DNA from: Luidia sarsii
Taxonomy: Eukaryota > Echinodermata > Asteroidea > Paxillosida > Luidiidae
NCBI GenBank assembly: GCA_949987565.1
Contig: OX465109.1
Location: 13,347,400-13,411,399 of the forward strand
Length of the DNA stretch: 64,000 nt
Reading direction: 5' to 3'
Shown here one piece after another: positions 62,531 to 64,000 of the stretch. The notes beneath the pieces are model-generated. The model ran no database searches, had not been told where the DNA came from, and saw nothing but the letters and a program-made list of their open reading frames with translations. Each line of letters begins with the position of its first letter. Positions within the stretch are counted from its first letter, which is position 1. The translations under genes and the position numbers were made by a program.

Positions 62531-64000
62531 GGGCGCTATTCCGCTCTAACGGTCAAGCTTCCGCCAACTGGTTCGGGCGTCATCCGTCACACACACATAA
62601 TGTAGTCCTCCTGATTGTGATGAAATGGGTCGCACAGTAAATTGTTTTCTTTCTGATTTCATAATGTTCTTAAAATTGTGTAGTTAAGGACTGTTCCTGA
62701 AAAAAAAAAAACTAAAGTGGCTGGCGAATGGGAGTCATTGATGGGTTTATTTGACTATCAAACGTGGAGCGGATTAATTCCAAAACAACCCGTCGGGCGA
62801 ACGGTTGGCTGGATTTCTCGGAAAGATGTGACCCGAGGCGATGGTCGGCAAAGTGCGGCAACTCGTGTGTAGCAATTCAAGACTAATTTCTGCAAGGATT
62901 TTTGGGACGCATCCGTGTACTTGCACAGAAAAAAAGGACCACATTTCAAGTCCCACATGTCCCAAATTACACGCCAAATCGAATTTTGAAATCCCGGGTT
63001 GTCTAAAGCTTCACTTATTCTACAATATATCAGTTAATTAGACTCCGATGGCCCCCCATTAAAAACAAGTTGTGGGTCCACAATTTATGATAATCGGCGG
63101 CACGGGCGGAGATATCTTGAATTGAATCAGTGCGAGGCAACCATGCAGCTCTGTGTGAACATTAAAAAGCGGCCTCAAGTACATGTATCTATAGGCCGGG
63201 CGGTAAAGAATTTGCAATGTGTCCATTTTCCGGACAATCCAAAGTTGAGAAATAACTTCTCCATCAACAAGTTTGTAATAGTTTCGGACATTCCGAGAAC
63301 TTTGATACCTAAAAAATCTGCCGTTTTCGAGAAATATATATTTTAGGCAAAAATAACTACTGTGATGGGCAAAGGGGCGATCGAAATAAAAACGTAAAAA
63401 GAAAGCATGTCATACAGGACTAGGTGATTTGATGTAATTATCAATTTGGTATATCATTATCATTTCGTACGTAATTATGAATTCGTATTGAAATAAAATA
63501 ATCAAAAGCTGGTCAACAAGAAGTTATGCGGTGTCAGACCAAGATTTCAAACCTCCCAGGACCGCCAGGATCGCCACGTGAGCAAGGGTCATTATAGAGC
63601 TCTTCTGGACTCGGTACCGGTCCAACGCACTTCCTTCACTGCCCTCATCCATATAGGCCGTAGACCCATGCGCCATGTGGGGGAGGAAACACGGCGGCCC
63701 CTAGACCTTGGCTGAAGAGTCGACTAAAAGCACGCGTCCCTGTGCGAAGACGCAAACCGGGTTTGACAGGACAGTTCAAGCATCACACCGACTCATCGGG
63801 ATGCGCCACATGCAATGTTGGTGGTTGCGGGAGGTTTTTAAGCACCTTAGTACTGCGGGCTCCTTCCGAGAAAAAAAAAAGGAACTGAAAAGTTCCCCCC
63901 GGGAACTGAACCACGGACCTACACGTTGCTAGCCGAGCGTTTTTACAAACCGCCACTTGCACTCCTTGTTTCCTCTCGTCTAAAGCTTGAATGTACTGTA
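62531..64000 (+). repeat. Satellite copy 35 (cut by window end)
   Basis: First 1470 bp of a copy that repeats copy 32 (12-A tract, 'ATATTTTAGGC', 'CGAAATAAAAACG'). It differs at 'GCACGCGTCC' and has 'TTTCCTCTCGTC' as copy 33 does. Confidence 0.95.

Larger units (their letters stand above)
1..64000 (+). repeat. Tandem satellite array, unit about 1.79 kb
   Basis: The same sequence recurs head-to-tail across the whole window, each copy beginning 'GGGCGCTATTCCGCTC' and ending '...TTTGATTTGCATTGA'. Most copies are 1788-1797 bp. Exceptions are four 1756-bp copies sharing a 35-bp deletion, one 1607-bp copy with a 187-bp deletion, and one copy enlarged by a transposon. Copies differ by scattered substitutions and small indels and look well above 90% identical by eye. 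No rRNA, snRNA, histone or 5S sequence was recognised, so a conventional gene cluster is unlikely. The phase chosen is arbitrary. Position in the genome (centromeric, subtelomeric or interstitial) cannot be told from the window. Confidence 0.98.

Noticed and set aside
1210..63932. The many 60-119 codon open frames repeated in each unit as possible genes
   Set aside because: They recur only because the DNA recurs. They overlap each other on both strands, change length with one-base homopolymer shifts, and show no recognisable domain.
1..64000. CRISPR array or prokaryotic repeat
   Set aside because: The repeat is about 1.79 kb with no spacers, and there are no cas genes or prokaryotic coding patterns.
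1..64000. rDNA, 5S, snRNA or histone tandem cluster
   Set aside because: I looked for characteristic conserved stretches of 5S, U1, U2, U5, U6 and histone genes in the unit on both strands and found none.
5340..64000. Near-identical blocks as pure assembly duplication
   Set aside because: Each repeated block carries at least some private differences (for example the 6-bp gain in copy 34 and tail changes in copy 23), which favours real duplication, although raw reads are needed to exclude error completely.

Overview
The window is one continuous head-to-tail tandem array of a unit of about 1.79 kb. Taking 'GGGCGCTATT' as the phase mark, there are 34 complete copies and one partial copy (copy 35, cut by the window end), all in the same orientation, with no non-repeat sequence between them. 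Nothing in the unit reads as a convincing protein gene, rRNA, snRNA or tRNA. This is long-period satellite DNA of a eukaryote, probably an animal; the sequence alone does not identify the species. The array runs off both ends of the window, so its full length is unknown.

Copies fall into blocks by shared variants. Copies 1-8 (1-16024) are the most varied. Copies 9-16 (16025-30356) form a homogeneous family marked by 'TTGTAGTGCGG'. Copy 17 is a chimera between that family and the next. Copies 18-31 and 34 mostly carry 'TTAGAACTGC'. Copies 32, 33 and 35 form a further subtype with 'TTAGTACTGC' and long A-tracts. Near-identical copies recur three units apart (about 5.34-5.38 kb) at four separate places: 1-2/4-5, 14/17, 18-20/21-23 and 31-32/34-35. 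They also recur two units apart (22-23/24-25, 27-28/29-30). The array therefore seems to grow by duplication of multi-unit blocks, with later patchwork exchange between copies.

The one interruption is a 1927-bp non-autonomous DNA transposon (9210-11136) inside copy 6. It has terminal inverted repeats of about 193 bp, is flanked by TTAA on both sides, has no transposase, and contains a GTAC-rich tandem block and several hairpins. The insertion is clean, since the other copies preserve the empty site.

Within each unit the strongest local structure is a pair of overlapping, mutually exclusive hairpins next to an A-tract. Read on the minus strand, they sit just after weak box A-like and box B-like motifs spaced as in a tRNA gene and end in a T-run. 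This is a speculative candidate for a small RNA polymerase III transcript. The recurrent open reading frames of 60-120 codons are explained by array homogenisation: they are shifted by homopolymer changes, broken by stop codons, and vary in a way that looks unconstrained.
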